From Lysinibacillus contaminans (GTDB lineage: Bacteria; Bacillota; Bacilli; Bacillales_A; Planococcaceae), in assembly GCF_001278945.1 (NCBI RefSeq), contig NZ_LGRV01000005.1:124001-188000 (forward strand): DNA of 64,000 nucleotides, written 5' to 3'. The notes under the pieces are model-generated. The model had not been told where the DNA came from. It did not search any database and worked only from the letters and a program-made list of their open reading frames with translations. Every line of letters starts with the position of its first letter. The stretch's first letter is position 1. Made by a program: the position numbers and the translations under genes. Below are positions 18,692 to 26,546 of this stretch, piece by piece.

Positions 18692-19289
18692 TCATCCTAT
18701 CGTTTTAGAAGGAACAAAAAATCTGTTTCAAGAAATTGCTGATATGGTAGTTGATACAGAAAGCGATGCTACATGTGTGTTGCAAAAAGTGAAGAAAACA
18801 CCTTTTGATATCTATTTGATTGATATTAACATGCCGTTACAAAATGGGATTGTTTTAGCTAGAAATATTAAAGTACTACAGTCAAATGCTGCAATCATTC
18901 TTTATACAGGAGATGACATCGTAGATTATTACCCACTCATTTTAGAGAGGAAAATCCAAGGCATTCTAGCTAAAACGGCATCTAAGGAGCAAATCATTCG
19001 AACAATTCGTTCCATTAGCCACGGTGAACTTGTTCTTCCAATTAACTTCCTTGATTTCTTGGAGAGTAAATGTTATCCCCAAGAATTACAAAAAAAACTT
19101 AAGCTAAATGCTAAAGAAAAACAGATTTTAAGCTTAATTGCAGATGGTGATACTAATCATGCAATAGCAGTAAAACTCAATGTGACACAACGTACAGTTG
19201 AACGCTATTTAACACAGTTGTTTACACTATTAAATGTGGAATCTCGCACTGAAGCCGTTAATTTCGCAAAAGAAAGGCACTTACTTTAG
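18666..19289 (+). CDS. comA: ComA, NarL/LuxR-type response regulator of the quorum-sensing cassette
   Basis: A receiver domain (LIVDDHPIVLEG, phospho-acceptor Asp in YLIDINMP at residue 53 from this start, lysine in LAKTAS) joined to a C-terminal LuxR-type helix-turn-helix (KEKQILSLIADGDTNHAIAVKLNVTQRTVERYL). Total about 207 residues. TTG 18666 is preferred because AAGGAAG lies 8-9 bases upstream; GTG 18648 and ATG 18675 are in-frame alternatives. It is the output of the ComX-ComP signal and ends before a strong hairpin. The targets cannot be read here; I saw no clear TTGCGG-N4-CCGCAA box in the window. Confidence 0.9.
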   Translation: MITMLIVDDHPIVLEGTKNLFQEIADMVVDTESDATCVLQKVKKTPFDIYLIDINMPLQNGIVLARNIKVLQSNAAIILYTGDDIVDYYPLILERKIQGILAKTASKEQIIRTIRSISHGELVLPINFLDFLESKCYPQELQKKLKLNAKEKQILSLIADGDTNHAIAVKLNVTQRTVERYLTQLFTLLNVESRTEAVNFAKERHLL

Positions 19290-19327
19290 GTTCATAAACG
19301 TTAACTTTATGTTGGAGTGAATATTTC

Positions 19328-19363
19328 TAGGCGACAACTATCATTCATGAAGATTGTCGCCTA
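19328..19363 (+). terminator. hairpin after comA
   Basis: TAGGCGACAA pairs perfectly with TTGTCGCCTA across a 16-base loop, followed by AGCGTTTTAA. It closes the comQXPA unit; the T-run is modest. Confidence 0.65.
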
Positions 19364-19603
19364 AGCGTTTTAATGAGACTATTTCATGTAGTCTTTATCT
19401 ACACAATACAAAAAACTTCTCTTCATCCGGCCATTAAAGGATAATGGAATTATATCCCTTCTTAAATAAAAATTGATGACACACTATTAATTTTTCATAT
19501 GAATCCTTCAAAAAATAATCACTACGCCAAAATATATGAAGCCCCCCATATAGAACCTTCTCAAAATAAACTCTCGTTGATTCAGTAGCAACTTCAAGGC
19601 ACA

Positions 19604-19689
19604 CCGACAAGGAAAATGTCGGACACCGACAGGGAAAATGTCGGACACCGACAGGGAAAATGTCGGTATACCGACAGAAAAAATGTCAG
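19604..19689 (+). repeat. four tandem CCGACA-N7-TGTCGG hairpins
   Basis: Four consecutive units at 19604-19622, 19626-19644, 19648-19666 and 19671-19689, each a 6-base stem around a 7-base purine loop (AGGAAAA, GGGAAAA, GGGAAAA, GAAAAAA). The period is 22-23 bases and linkers are ACA or TATA. In the last unit the right arm is TGTCAG. Nothing else of this kind is seen in the window. It lies 315 bases after comA in otherwise gene-free DNA. Function unknown. Confidence 0.9.
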
Positions 19690-19966
19690 AAAGTCGCCGT
19701 TGAAATGACGGTGTCGATACTGTTAGGCTTAAAGTAACTCGTGAATAAGAAAATTAGCAATAGTGGGCAAGGGTGTAAGAGTTTTATGTATTATAAAAAC
19801 TATAAAAGAACTTAAATTCTTTTACATATTTTCAATTAGTAGAATGACACAAGGTGACCTATTATCAATGAACTGAGAGTACAATTTTAAATTTGTTCAA
19901 GAAGAATTGCCACTAGCCAAATACCTTCCTTCACGATAAAACTTTGCATAAAGGTGGGCGTATATT
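19690..19966 (+). other. gene-free stretch after the tandem hairpins
   Basis: About 280 bases between the hairpin array and the next gene. I see no coding frame with a ribosome binding site. AAGGTGGG at 19951-19958 is the ribosome binding site of the following gene. No promoter is obvious. Confidence 0.4.
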
Positions 19967-20866
19967 TTGAAAGTAGAGCTTGAGAATTTATTCTCTACGG
20001 ATGAAGCCATTCAAGATAAAGTCATTAAGGTATTTAAGCGCTATGGTATTTTTTTATGTGAACCTGTAATAAGAGAAAGTTCATTAAAGGCTTCTTTCAA
20101 TCCGATTGTTACATTAAATGAAGATGTGACGTATGAACAGATGGCATCATTATATAAATCATTGAAAAGTGAGTTGGGTATTGTTTCTATTGGAGAGCGG
20201 TTTTACTTTACTTTTTCTGATAGTGATTATGAACAAGCGCCTTTATTTACTCTAAATTCTACTGGGAATTCAACAGATATGTTTCTGGACGATAGAGGAA
20301 CACTCTTTTCAAAAAGTACATATTGCGATCATTGTGGTCTGATAGAAAAAGAGCAACTTTCACCGTTAGTGGTTGATACATCAAAATTTAAAGATCGTTA
20401 TTTATTGCATGCGAGTGGTTATTGGGTAGCCTCAGAGAAATTGGTGACAATAATGGAGCAAGGGAATATTGAAGGTTATGAGCTATTAGAAGTTATACAT
20501 CAAGGCGAAGAAGACTGGAAGCAACCGGCTTATCAATTGATACCAAAACAAGTATTACCAGCATGTAGTGCAGATAGGGTAAAGTTGCATTTTGCGACAG
20601 AAGGATCGCCATGTCGCTGTGGGTTAGGGGGTATTATCAACGGTCCTAATCTCTATGAAAAAAACAATTTAGCTGATCTGACAGGTGATGTATTCCAAGC
20701 GGCTGAATGGAGTCATAATGGAAAATATCTTTATAAGAAAACGTTATTCAGTAGAAAATTTAGAGACTTAATTATAGAGAATAATATTTCCCTAGAAGTA
20801 AAAGGCGAAAAGGATGCGAATTTTGGTCCGAAAGATTGGTTATTTGATCCCATATTATTAAGATAA
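19967..20866 (+). CDS. unrecognised protein with two Cys-pair motifs (CDHCG and CRCG)
   Basis: A 299-residue soluble protein that I cannot place with certainty. Two cysteine knuckles stand out: YCDHCGLIEKEQL near residue 122 and SPCRCGLGG near residue 220, suggesting a bound zinc or structural metal. The arrangement recalls the double-CXXCG family first noted in myxobacteria, where some members are immunity proteins, but this is only a resemblance. TTG 19967 is preceded by AAGGTGGG. It has its own terminator and no toxin-like gene beside it. Position downstream of comQXPA makes a density-controlled accessory role possible but unsupported. Confidence 0.75.
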   Translation: MKVELENLFSTDEAIQDKVIKVFKRYGIFLCEPVIRESSLKASFNPIVTLNEDVTYEQMASLYKSLKSELGIVSIGERFYFTFSDSDYEQAPLFTLNSTGNSTDMFLDDRGTLFSKSTYCDHCGLIEKEQLSPLVVDTSKFKDRYLLHASGYWVASEKLVTIMEQGNIEGYELLEVIHQGEEDWKQPAYQLIPKQVLPACSADRVKLHFATEGSPCRCGLGGIINGPNLYEKNNLADLTGDVFQAAEWSHNGKYLYKKTLFSRKFRDLIIENNISLEVKGEKDANFGPKDWLFDPILLR

Positions 20867-20881
20867 TAATCATTTATAGAT

Positions 20882-20925
20882 GTAACCCTTGATTCTCCAT
20901 TCTATAATGATGAATCAAGGGTTAC
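20882..20925 (+). terminator. terminator of the two-Cys-motif gene
   Basis: GTAACCCTTGATTC pairs perfectly with GAATCAAGGGTTAC over 14 bases, loop 16, followed by TCTTAGATTT. Confidence 0.75.
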
Positions 20926-21040
20926 TCTTAGATTTCCTAATGTCCTTAATTTCCGAAAAGTGAAATGACTAAAAAACTTTGATATGGTAGGGAATCTTTT
21001 TCATTACCTTATAAGTCAAAAGAGTAAGGAAGTGTTTGAT

Positions 21041-21172
21041 ATGTGGAAAAAACTACTACCTATAATTGTGATTTTATTTATTATTGCTTTGGCAATATCG
21101 AATTATTTTAATGAATCAGAGTCAGAAAATACTATAATAGCACAACAGATACATTACATATTTTTCGTGTGA
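21041..21172 (+). CDS. possible 43-residue membrane peptide
   Basis: ATG 21041 is preceded by TAAGGAAG at good spacing. The peptide has one strong hydrophobic helix (LLPIIVILFIIALAIS) followed by an acidic, polar tail and a short hydrophobic end. It may be a genuine micro-protein or the start of a larger membrane protein truncated by decay. No neighbour helps with function. Confidence 0.35.
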   Translation: MWKKLLPIIVILFIIALAISNYFNESESENTIIAQQIHYIFFV

Positions 21173-21636
21173 ATTTTAGTACATAATAATCGTGACTGAA
21201 GTCCAGTAACGTTTTTTATCCTTCTTTTGCTGCTAGCCATTATTAATCTTCTCCAAAAATCTTATGAGATGAGCCCCGTTCGCCAAATCCAAATTAAACT
21301 TACCCAATTATCCCAAACTAAATCGACAGGAATCAATTGAAGAGTGTCGTATTGAAATTACATACAAGTTGATATTCCAATTTGAAATACATTTAGGCAA
21401 GAACTTAAGAAGTAATTATCTTCATCATGAAATTGTATAACAAGGGGGAACCTATCACTGAGATCTCTCTTTATAGAAATAAGTAAGTCCGCTATAAATT
21501 TATTTATTATATTGTAGTTGTAAAAAAATCAGTGGCCTCTTGCATTCATATGCATATTCGCTTCAAAGCAATCGTAATTATGTTATGATGTGATGTGAAA
21601 AATATAGCGTGAATTCGTATAGAGGAGAAATAAAGT
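21173..21636 (+). other. 464-base gap without a recognisable gene
   Basis: No convincing coding frame, repeat or RNA fold was seen. GAGGAG just before 21637 is the ribosome binding site of the PAP2 gene. Confidence 0.4.
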
Positions 21637-22254
21637 ATGAATAAATGGGCATATCCATTGGCAATTTTAACACTGATTGCTTTTTTAGTTTTGCGCGTGA
21701 CGTATCAAACGGAAGCGGTTCAGAAATTTGATAGTCAAATAGCAGAATGGTTATTTGGTAATAAATTTATAGATATTTTTCATTATATTGGGGAACCTAA
21801 ATTTGTTGTTTGTGTTGCGATTTTTTTAATAGTGTATTTAGCGTGGAGAGTAAAAAACTACCGTGGTATGGTATTGGTCTTGTTAACGTTTGCGGGTGGT
21901 ACTTTGTTAAATCATCTGTTAAAAATATGGGTGCAACGTCCACGTCCAGAAATTGTAGATCAGCTAACATCCTTTAGTTTTCCATCAGGGCATTCGATGT
22001 CTGGCTTACTGTATTTGTTTACGGTTGCGTATATTTTGTCTGAAAACAATACGAAAGTTCGTAAAAAACAGCTATGGAGTGGTGCAGTCGTGTTAACCGC
22101 ACTAATCGGTATGTCCCGTGTAGCAGGGGCACGTCACTTTGCATCAGATGTACTAGCTGGGTGGAGTATAGGTTTTACATGGTTTGTCATTTGCGTTATC
22201 TGGTATGAGGGACGTAAACGGATGTTTGAAGATATTAATGAAAAACGTAAATAA
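21637..22254 (+). CDS. PAP2-family membrane phosphatase (undecaprenyl-PP / lipid phosphatase)
   Basis: A 205-residue protein with about six helices and the complete three-part PAP2 site: KIWVQRPRPE, FPSGHSMSG, and SRVAGARHFASDVLAGW. Such enzymes dephosphorylate undecaprenyl pyrophosphate (BcrC type) or phosphatidate/phosphatidylglycerophosphate at the outer face of the membrane. The length fits either class. ATG 21637 follows GAGGAGAAATAAAGT. It stands alone, so context does not fix the substrate. If it is BcrC-like it would complement the Bce module at 38-43 kb in bacitracin tolerance; this is inference. Confidence 0.85.
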   Translation: MNKWAYPLAILTLIAFLVLRVTYQTEAVQKFDSQIAEWLFGNKFIDIFHYIGEPKFVVCVAIFLIVYLAWRVKNYRGMVLVLLTFAGGTLLNHLLKIWVQRPRPEIVDQLTSFSFPSGHSMSGLLYLFTVAYILSENNTKVRKKQLWSGAVVLTALIGMSRVAGARHFASDVLAGWSIGFTWFVICVIWYEGRKRMFEDINEKRK

Positions 22255-22425
22255 GACTGTGGTAGTACTTTATTCGAAGGAATAGGGTGCTGCTTTTTTT
22301 GTATATGTAAGAAAAGAATGGAGTTTTCGTTAATGCATAATATATAGCCTGTCTAAAAAAAGTTGCTCATAGGAAACTTTTACGTTAAGATGAGTACAAT
22401 AAGAAAAAAGAGAAGGAAGATGCGT

Positions 22426-23238
22426 ATGGAAGGAAATGTGTTAATGGCATTAGGGCTAACCCTATTTGCCGGACTCGCAACAGGTGTAGGGAGTTTAATA
22501 GGTTTCTTTACTACAAGAACAAATACGAAGTTTTTATCGGTAGCTCTTGGGTTTTCCGCGGGGGTTATGATTTATGTATCGCTTGTTGAAATTTTTGTGA
22601 AGGCGAAAGATGCACTCACAAATGCGTTAGGACCAACAGAAGGTTATTGGGTAACAATTGCAGGCTTCTTTGGTGGGGTGTTGTTTATTGCAATAATCGA
22701 TAAATTTATTCCGAAGGCAAATAATCCACATGAAGTGAAGCTTGTCGAGGATATTGATGCAGTCAAACCACAAATCAATCAAGATCATTTAATGAAAATG
22801 GGCGTGTTTACAGCATTAGCGATTGCAATTCACAACTTTCCAGAAGGTATCGCTACATTTATGGCTGCGATGAACGATCCTAATATCGGGATTGCGATTG
22901 CGATTGCCGTAGCAATTCATAATATTCCAGAGGGAATTGCGGTTTCGGTACCGATTTACTTTGCGACAGGTAGTCGAAAAAAAGCGTTTAAATTATCATT
23001 TTTATCAGGTTTAGCTGAGCCAGTTGGTGCGGTTGTTGCATATTTACTGTTAATGCCGTTTTTAAATGATGTAATGTTCGGTATCGTGTTTGCAGGGGTC
23101 GCGGGGATAATGGTGTTTATCTCGCTGGATGAATTACTACCCGCTGCACAAAAATACGATGAAACGCATTTATCTATGTATGGCTTAATAGCAGGTATGG
23201 CTGTCATGGCGATTAGTTTAGTATTACTAACTCCATAA
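22426..23238 (+). CDS. zupT: ZIP-family divalent metal transporter (ZupT-like)
   Basis: A 270-residue membrane protein with eight predicted helices and the two ZIP metal-site helices: IAIHNFPEGIATFMAAM and IAVAIHNIPEGIAVSVP. These carry the His, Asn and Glu ligands for zinc, iron or manganese uptake. The frame is open from 22363, but AAGGAAG at 22413-22419 places the start at ATG 22426 (MEGNVLMALG), the usual beginning of ZupT. A strong terminator follows. No metal-responsive operator was obvious upstream. Confidence 0.92.
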   Translation: MEGNVLMALGLTLFAGLATGVGSLIGFFTTRTNTKFLSVALGFSAGVMIYVSLVEIFVKAKDALTNALGPTEGYWVTIAGFFGGVLFIAIIDKFIPKANNPHEVKLVEDIDAVKPQINQDHLMKMGVFTALAIAIHNFPEGIATFMAAMNDPNIGIAIAIAVAIHNIPEGIAVSVPIYFATGSRKKAFKLSFLSGLAEPVGAVVAYLLLMPFLNDVMFGIVFAGVAGIMVFISLDELLPAAQKYDETHLSMYGLIAGMAVMAISLVLLTP

Positions 23239-23242
23239 AGAA

Positions 23243-23278
23243 AAAGGAATCTAGCCATACGTTTAGCTAGATTCCTTT
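23243..23278 (+). terminator. terminator of the ZIP transporter gene
   Basis: AAAGGAATCTAGC pairs perfectly with GCTAGATTCCTTT, 13 bases, loop 10, followed by TTATC. Confidence 0.85.
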
Positions 23279-23416
23279 TTATCTTCATTCAGCCGAAAAT
23301 TACTACCTCTATAGGTGGTAAGATGAATGAAGATAAAGCCCCTGGCGGATGTCACAAATTTTGAATTATGCAAGCACAATTCAAAATCTAGACGCAATCA
23401 CACCGAGGCGTGATTG
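23278..23416 (+). repeat. modular dispersed repeat, copy 1 (three hairpins)
   Basis: Three nested or successive inverted repeats: TTTATCTTCATTCA / TGAATGAAGATAAA (14 perfect pairs, 23278-23337, with an inner TACTACC/GGTGGTA stem); ATTTTGAATT / AATTCAAAAT (23358-23387); and CAATCAC / GTGATTG (23395-23416). The element ends three bases before the stop codon of the minus-strand mtnX-like gene. Related copies lie at 24107-24350, 41350-41407 and 62184-62261. Confidence 0.85.
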
Positions 23417-23418
23417 AT

Positions 23419-24084
23419 TTATTCTTCGATGAGTTCTTTAACAGCATCTAGGCAGTCGTAGAACGTTTCGAAAGGTTTATAAGGGATTTGAAGATTCTCG
23501 CAACGATCTATTAAATGATCACGGGCAAGTACTAAATCCGCTTGTTTGGCTGCTTCAAAATCAGAAATTGAGTCACCGATAACGATCTTGAAGTGGTCGT
23601 CCTGAGCAACTGAGCGCATAACAGATGGCTTGCAGCAACCGCAGCCTTGTACTTCATATTTTGCACATTCTTCGTCACAAGGGTTTGGATACAATAGCTC
23701 GATTTGTGAACCTGAAAAGTCAGCACTATTACAATAAACGCCTGTAAATGGTCCGAATTTTTCAAGCATCGGCTCGATAAAGAAATCGACACCACCGCTA
23801 ACGACGTAAAACGGAATATCATTGGTATGTGCAAATTGCACAAATTCACCGAAGCCCTCACGTATGACGGCGGTATTTAGTAAGTACTGAATAACTTCAT
23901 CTTTTTGACGAGTAGATAGCAGTTCGAACATTGCTGTGACACCATCTTTGAAGGTAATTGTTTGTGCTAGCATAGCTTGTGCAATTTTCTCAGATTCCTC
24001 TGGTACGAATTGAGTCATGAGTGAAACAATATTGTCAGTTGCTGTAATGGTGCCATCAAAATCGCAGAAAATAATTGGTTTCAT
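23419..24084 (-). CDS. mtnX: HAD phosphatase of the MtnX type (methylthioribulose pathway / phosphoserine phosphatase-like)
   Basis: A 221-residue HAD hydrolase with motif I DFDGTIT, the Ser of VVSGGVDFF, and motif III GDSISDFEAAKQADLV. Length and the Cys cluster (CDEEC...CGCC) resemble MtnX, the 2-hydroxy-3-keto-5-methylthiopentenyl-1-phosphate phosphatase of methionine salvage. No other mtn gene is near, so the reaction is not supported by context and a general phosphatase is the alternative. AGGAGG lies before the ATG at 24084. Both sides are bordered by copies of the modular dispersed repeat. Confidence 0.8.
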   Translation of the reverse strand: MKPIIFCDFDGTITATDNIVSLMTQFVPEESEKIAQAMLAQTITFKDGVTAMFELLSTRQKDEVIQYLLNTAVIREGFGEFVQFAHTNDIPFYVVSGGVDFFIEPMLEKFGPFTGVYCNSADFSGSQIELLYPNPCDEECAKYEVQGCGCCKPSVMRSVAQDDHFKIVIGDSISDFEAAKQADLVLARDHLIDRCENLQIPYKPFETFYDCLDAVKELIEE

Positions 24085-24106
24085 CGTGCTTCCTCCTTCA
24101 ACATGA

Positions 24107-24350
24107 TTCAGTGGAAATCCCCTACTTCCATTAGTCGGGGAATGTATGCAAGTTTAACATTCGATTCAGTGGGTGTCCAAACGTCGACTGAATCCTGTTT
24201 AAGCTTCCGGCGGATGTCACCGATTTTGAAAGGTTAAGAAGGATGTTAGCCTAAGTACGTAGCATCCATGCGACAACGGCTAGCTGAACTGCATCATGCA
24301 GCCCTAAGCACAATTCAAAATTTGGACGCAATTACGCCAGGACGTAATTG
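24107..24350 (+). repeat. modular dispersed repeat, copy 2, with inserted loop
   Basis: Shares with copy 1 the block GGCGGATGTCAC, ATTTTGAA, AAGCACAATTCAAAAT, GGACGCAAT and the terminal stem, here CAATTACG / CGTAATTG (24329-24350). About 75 bases are inserted in the loop of the ATTTTGAA/TTCAAAAT hairpin (24231-24305), itself holding GGATG...CATCC and GCATCATGC foldbacks. The upstream module (ATTCAGTGGAA..., 24107 on) has diverged. It ends ten bases before the thrB terminator. Confidence 0.75.
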
Positions 24351-24359
24351 ATTATAATA

Positions 24360-24387
24360 AAAACGCCTACTTTAGAGTAGGCGTTTT
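24360..24387 (-). terminator. terminator of thrCB
   Basis: AAAACGCCTAC pairs perfectly with GTAGGCGTTTT around a 6-base loop; T-rich on the minus-strand exit side. It follows the thrB stop by six bases. Confidence 0.85.
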
Positions 24388-24393
24388 GATCTA

Positions 24394-25293
24394 TTACGCA
24401 AATGCTACTTGTACCCCTTTTTCATCAGCTTTCGTTAAGATAATGTGATGCTCAGGGAACTGGGCCTTCATTGTTACGACAAAATCATCAGCAATAGCAG
24501 AAGGAATAATCGAAATAAGAGTTGGGCCAGCACCGCTTAATGCTGTACCGTATGCACCTGAAGCTTTAGCAGCAGCATGGATTTCTTTATATTGCGGAAT
24601 CAGTTTGGAGCGGTAGGGCTCATGAAATAGATCCACCTCCATATAGTGACCAGCACGTTCGAAGTCTCTTGCCATGAGAGAAGCGGCAAGCATATTAGCG
24701 TTAGCAGATGCACGTACTGCATAGGCACGGTCGAACACCTCTGGTAATACAGAGCGTGCTTCACTCGTTTTTAGCTCTACATCAGGCACGTAAACAACGA
24801 ATAATGCTTCAATATCATTAATATGTAGAGTATCAACAATTCCGTTTTCGTCCATTGAAGAAATTGTTAAGCCGCCTAAAACGGAAGCAGTCGCATTATC
24901 TGGATGACCTTCAATTTGTGAAGATAAATTCAGTTTATCCTGAACAGTAAGCTCAAGATTACAAACTTGGTTTGCTAGTTCGATGCCTGCTACTATGGCT
25001 GCAGCACTACTGCCTAACCCGCGTGCGAGTGGAAGTTCACTAGCCATTTCAACGCGGCAAGCAGGAAGCTCTTCACCATACTGATCTGCAATTCTTTTAG
25101 CGATAACATATAGTAAATGGTCTTCTATCTCAAACTCGCTAGGACCATTATCATCGAGATGAATGATTTCCCAGGTATCCTGTAAAGAAACCTCTAGCTT
25201 TAAATAAAGAGACAAGCCAAGTCCAATTGAGTCAAAGCCAGGGCCTAAATTGGCTGTGCTCCCAGGAACTGAGATTTGCCACTTTTTACTCAT
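24394..25293 (-). CDS. thrB: homoserine kinase
   Basis: A 299-residue GHMP kinase. The N-terminal [17 protein letters not shown] and the ATP loop [15 protein letters not shown] (residues 89-103) are diagnostic, and [10 protein letters not shown] is the third GHMP motif. It phosphorylates homoserine to O-phosphohomoserine, the substrate of the threonine synthase encoded just upstream. The ATG overlaps the thrC stop (ATGA), so the two are translationally coupled. Homoserine dehydrogenase is not in the window. No T-box or other leader was seen ahead of the pair. Confidence 0.95.
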   Translation of the reverse strand: MSKKWQISVPGSTANLGPGFDSIGLGLSLYLKLEVSLQDTWEIIHLDDNGPSEFEIEDHLLYVIAKRIADQYGEELPACRVEMASELPLARGLGSSAAAIVAGIELANQVCNLELTVQDKLNLSSQIEGHPDNATASVLGGLTISSMDENGIVDTLHINDIEALFVVYVPDVELKTSEARSVLPEVFDRAYAVRASANANMLAASLMARDFERAGHYMEVDLFHEPYRSKLIPQYKEIHAAAKASGAYGTALSGAGPTLISIIPSAIADDFVVTMKAQFPEHHIILTKADEKGVQVAFA

Positions 25294-26342
25294 AGCACGC
25301 CCTCGATATACTTTCGAATTTCTTCTTCATTGTTTTTAAGAGAGACAAGGTCAACTGTAGATACACTCATCGCTGTATCAGGATCTTTTAAGCCATTACC
25401 AGTGAATACTGTCACGACTTTAGAACCTTTAGCAATTTTTCCGCTTTCTACTGATTTGATAACACCTGCTAAAGATGCTGCTGAACCTGGCTCAACAAAA
25501 ATACCTTCAGTACCTGCGATTAATTTGTAAGCAGCTAAAATTTCTTCGTCTGTTACAGAGTCAATGATACCGCCAGACTCGTCACGAGCCGCTTCAGCAA
25601 AACTCCAACTTGCAGGGTTACCGATTCGGATTGCTGTTGCAACTGTTTCAGGGTTTGCAATTGGTTCGCCTTTAACAATTGCTGATGCACCTTCTGCTTC
25701 GAAGCCATACATTTTTGGAAGACCAGAGCCTTTTACTTCGTTATATTCTTTGAAACCTTTCCAATAAGCTGTAATGTTGCCTGCGTTACCAACAGGGATA
25801 CATAGGTAGTCTGGAGCTGCGCCTAAAGCATCCACAATTTCGAATGAAGCCGTTTTTTGCCCTTCGATACGATAAGGGTTTACTGAGTTAACAAGTGCAA
25901 CGGGTGTTGTTTCGCTCACTTGACGTACGATATTTAAGGCGTCGTCAAAGTTACCATCGATTTCAATAATTTTCGCACCGTACATTGTTGCTTGTGCTAA
26001 TTTACCGAGCGCTACTTTACCTTTTGGGATTACGACGATGGATTGGATACCTGCGCGTGCTGCATATGCTGCTGCAGCTGCTGAAGTGTTACCAGTAGAT
26101 GCGCAAATTACGCATTTACTTCCGTCTTCAATTGCTTTTGCAACAGCAAATACCATTCCACGGTCTTTGAACGAACCAGTTGGATTTGCACCTTCAATTT
26201 TACCGTATAGTTCGATACCAAGTTTTTTAGATAGGTTTACCAAATGTATAAGAGGCGTATTGCCTTCGTTTAATGTTAGAGCGGGTGTATTTTCTGTTAC
26301 GGGTAAAAATTGTTTATATTCTTCGATAAGGCCTTTCCACAT
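25290..26342 (-). CDS. thrC: threonine synthase
   Basis: A 350-residue PLP enzyme of the short (Bacillus-type) threonine synthase class. Lys59 in [11 protein letters not shown] is the Schiff-base lysine; the phosphate-binding loop is [12 protein letters not shown] and the serine/threonine-rich [15 protein letters not shown] follows the family pattern. It converts O-phosphohomoserine to threonine. The ATG at 26342 has AAAGGAG upstream. It is first in a two-gene operon with thrB and divergent from niaP. Confidence 0.95.
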   Translation of the reverse strand: MWKGLIEEYKQFLPVTENTPALTLNEGNTPLIHLVNLSKKLGIELYGKIEGANPTGSFKDRGMVFAVAKAIEDGSKCVICASTGNTSAAAAAYAARAGIQSIVVIPKGKVALGKLAQATMYGAKIIEIDGNFDDALNIVRQVSETTPVALVNSVNPYRIEGQKTASFEIVDALGAAPDYLCIPVGNAGNITAYWKGFKEYNEVKGSGLPKMYGFEAEGASAIVKGEPIANPETVATAIRIGNPASWSFAEAARDESGGIIDSVTDEEILAAYKLIAGTEGIFVEPGSAASLAGVIKSVESGKIAKGSKVVTVFTGNGLKDPDTAMSVSTVDLVSLKNNEEEIRKYIEGVL

Positions 26343-26476
26343 AACGTAACAATCTCCTTTTGTTCTTGTAGGAAGAACAGTTGTTTTTGTATAAGAGACA
26401 TTTTAACGCAAATTGCCCTATCTTTTCAATAGCTATTCGTAAATTGTCTGAACAATTCTGTATTTTGAAATTTTCC

Positions 26477-26505
26477 TTGTCACTTTATTGAAACAACTGT
26501 ATAGT
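26477..26505 (+). promoter_or_regulatory. promoter of the niacin permease gene
   Basis: TTGTCA at 26477-26482 and TATAGT at 26500-26505 with a 17-base spacer, 41 bases before the ATG. Confidence 0.55.
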
Positions 26506-26546
26506 AGAACCGTAGTGTAAAGTCATGTGTAAAGACAGGTGGTTAA

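Noticed and set aside
19604-19689. Tandem hairpins read as a CRISPR array
   Set aside because: The units have no spacers: only 3-4 bases separate them and the loops are near identical. No cas genes are present.
20984-21040. Longer 62-codon version of the small membrane peptide
   Set aside because: The upstream start has no ribosome binding site, while TAAGGAAG fits ATG 21041.
24085-24393. Possible S-box or T-box leader ahead of the MtnX-like or thr genes
   Set aside because: The folded sequence is a copy of the dispersed repeat also found at other loci, and no riboswitch core or T-box motif is seen.
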